This document shows positions 41,439 to 41,780 of a stretch of DNA of 41,780 nucleotides, piece after piece. The stretch is from assembly GCF_900659635.1 (NCBI RefSeq), contig NZ_CAACVB010000044.1, positions 1-41,780 on the forward strand, given 5' to 3'. The notes beneath the pieces are model-generated. The model was given only the letters and a program-made list of their open reading frames with translations, was not told the origin of the DNA and did not search any database. Position 1 is the first letter of the stretch. Each line of letters starts with the position of its first letter. Position numbers and translations under genes: made by a program. This DNA comes from Actinomadura roseirufa. Its GTDB lineage: Bacteria > Actinomycetota > Actinomycetes > Streptosporangiales > Streptosporangiaceae.

Positions 41439-41780
41439 CTATCGAACGAAGGGCCGGATGCGGCGGTCCGCGCGGACCTCGGCGGGCGGCCCCGAGGCGA
41501 TCACCCTCCCGGCGTCCAGCACGTGCAGCTCGTCGCAGACCCCGAGGACCGGCTCCAGGCGGTTCTCGACGACGAGCACCGCCAGCCCGTCGGCGGCCAG
41601 GTCGCGCAGCAGCACCTCCAGGGCGCGCCCGTGGCGCACCGGGAGGCCGGCCCACGGCTCGTCCAGGAGCAGCACGGCGGGGTCGGCGGCCAGGGCGCGG
41701 GCCAGGTCGCCCAGCAGGACGACCTCGGCCGGGGCGCCGGCCAGGGGCAGTCCCGCGTGCCCGCCGAGCCCGACGCGGTC
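41439..41780 (-). CDS. Branched-chain amino-acid-type ABC transporter ATPase, 3' part only
   Basis: The frame is open to the window's end, so the start is off the window. The visible 113 residues are the C-terminal third of an ABC ATPase: L-A-R-A-L-A-A-D-P-A, Walker B L-L-L-D-E-P with D-loop A-G-L-P, L-V-V-E-N and the end D-A-G-R-V-I-A-S-G-P-P-A-E-V, typical of LivG/LivF. The switch is E-N (Asn in place of His), and the signature region reads A-P-A-E-V-V-L-L-G rather than L-S-x-G-Q, suggesting a divergent or fused ABC half. TAG at 41439-41441. A partner of a multi-gene importer lying beyond the window. Confidence 0.8.
   Translation of the reverse strand, partial: DRVGLGGHAGLPLAGAPAEVVLLGDLARALAADPAVLLLDEPWAGLPVRHGRALEVLLRDLAADGLAVLVVENRLEPVLGVCDELHVLDAGRVIASGPPAEVRADRRIRPFVR

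Overview
The window is chromosomal DNA of very high GC content. It has GTG and ATG starts, GGAGG-type ribosome binding sites, many ATGA/GTGA stop-start overlaps, a transmembrane Ser/Thr kinase beside an FHA protein, an abundance of acyl-CoA dehydrogenases, and TetR regulators. This fits a filamentous actinomycete. A genus such as Actinomadura or a relative is plausible, but it cannot be fixed from the sequence alone. I saw no tRNA, rRNA, CRISPR, insertion sequence or phage gene.

Left flank (1-6670): the end of a TAXI-type solute-binding protein gene converges, with a 10-bp overlap, on a minus-strand unit encoding an MHS-type metabolite:proton symporter, an OmpR-type response regulator and a sensor kinase. 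Then comes an NADP-dependent medium-chain oxidoreductase behind a promoter carrying two near-identical 15-bp palindromes, and an unrecognised 272-aa protein.

Centre (about 6790-35520): a 28.7-kb catabolic island built almost entirely of CoA-thioester enzymes. It contains six acyl-CoA dehydrogenase polypeptides (two look like alpha/beta heteromeric pairs), four crotonase-fold proteins, three MaoC hotdog proteins, two FadA6-like thiolases, an SDR dehydrogenase, a TesB thioesterase, a family III CoA-transferase, an AtuA-family protein with a small GIY-YIG-like partner, an amidase, a cyclase-family metal hydrolase, a nitroreductase, a SnoaL-like protein and a complete RbsABC-type ABC importer. 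A KstR2-like TetR gene sits in the middle. The main observation is a repeated 17-bp element, consensus CCTACNNNGTAGTATGY. It occurs seven times (five strong, two weaker), each copy upstream of a transcription unit in the island, and always placed so that its TAGTAT part serves as the -10 hexamer. It also covers the TetR gene's own, apparently leaderless, start. This defines a TetR-controlled regulon with units beginning at 6841, 10741, 13615(-), 13869, 14998, 23598(-) and 26044. The unit starting at 23713(+) shares the 23642-23658 region divergently.

Taken together, the island looks like a dedicated import and beta-oxidation pathway for a bulky, branched or alicyclic carboxylic compound. The closest analogies are actinobacterial steroid side-chain or ring degradation and acyclic-terpene (Atu) degradation. 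No AMP-forming acyl-CoA ligase is present, so the CoA-transferase may do the activation. The real substrate is unknown.

Right flank (35568-41780): a LysE-type exporter, an FHA/winged-helix protein convergent with a transmembrane Ser/Thr kinase, an RtcB-type RNA ligase, a second TetR regulator, and the end of a branched-chain amino-acid-type ABC ATPase cut by the window edge. Gene-free stretches are short. The longest (4182-4593) holds the palindromic operator pair and a GC-rich hairpin; 5605-5851 and 25808-26043 hold little besides a hairpin and a promoter box in the latter.
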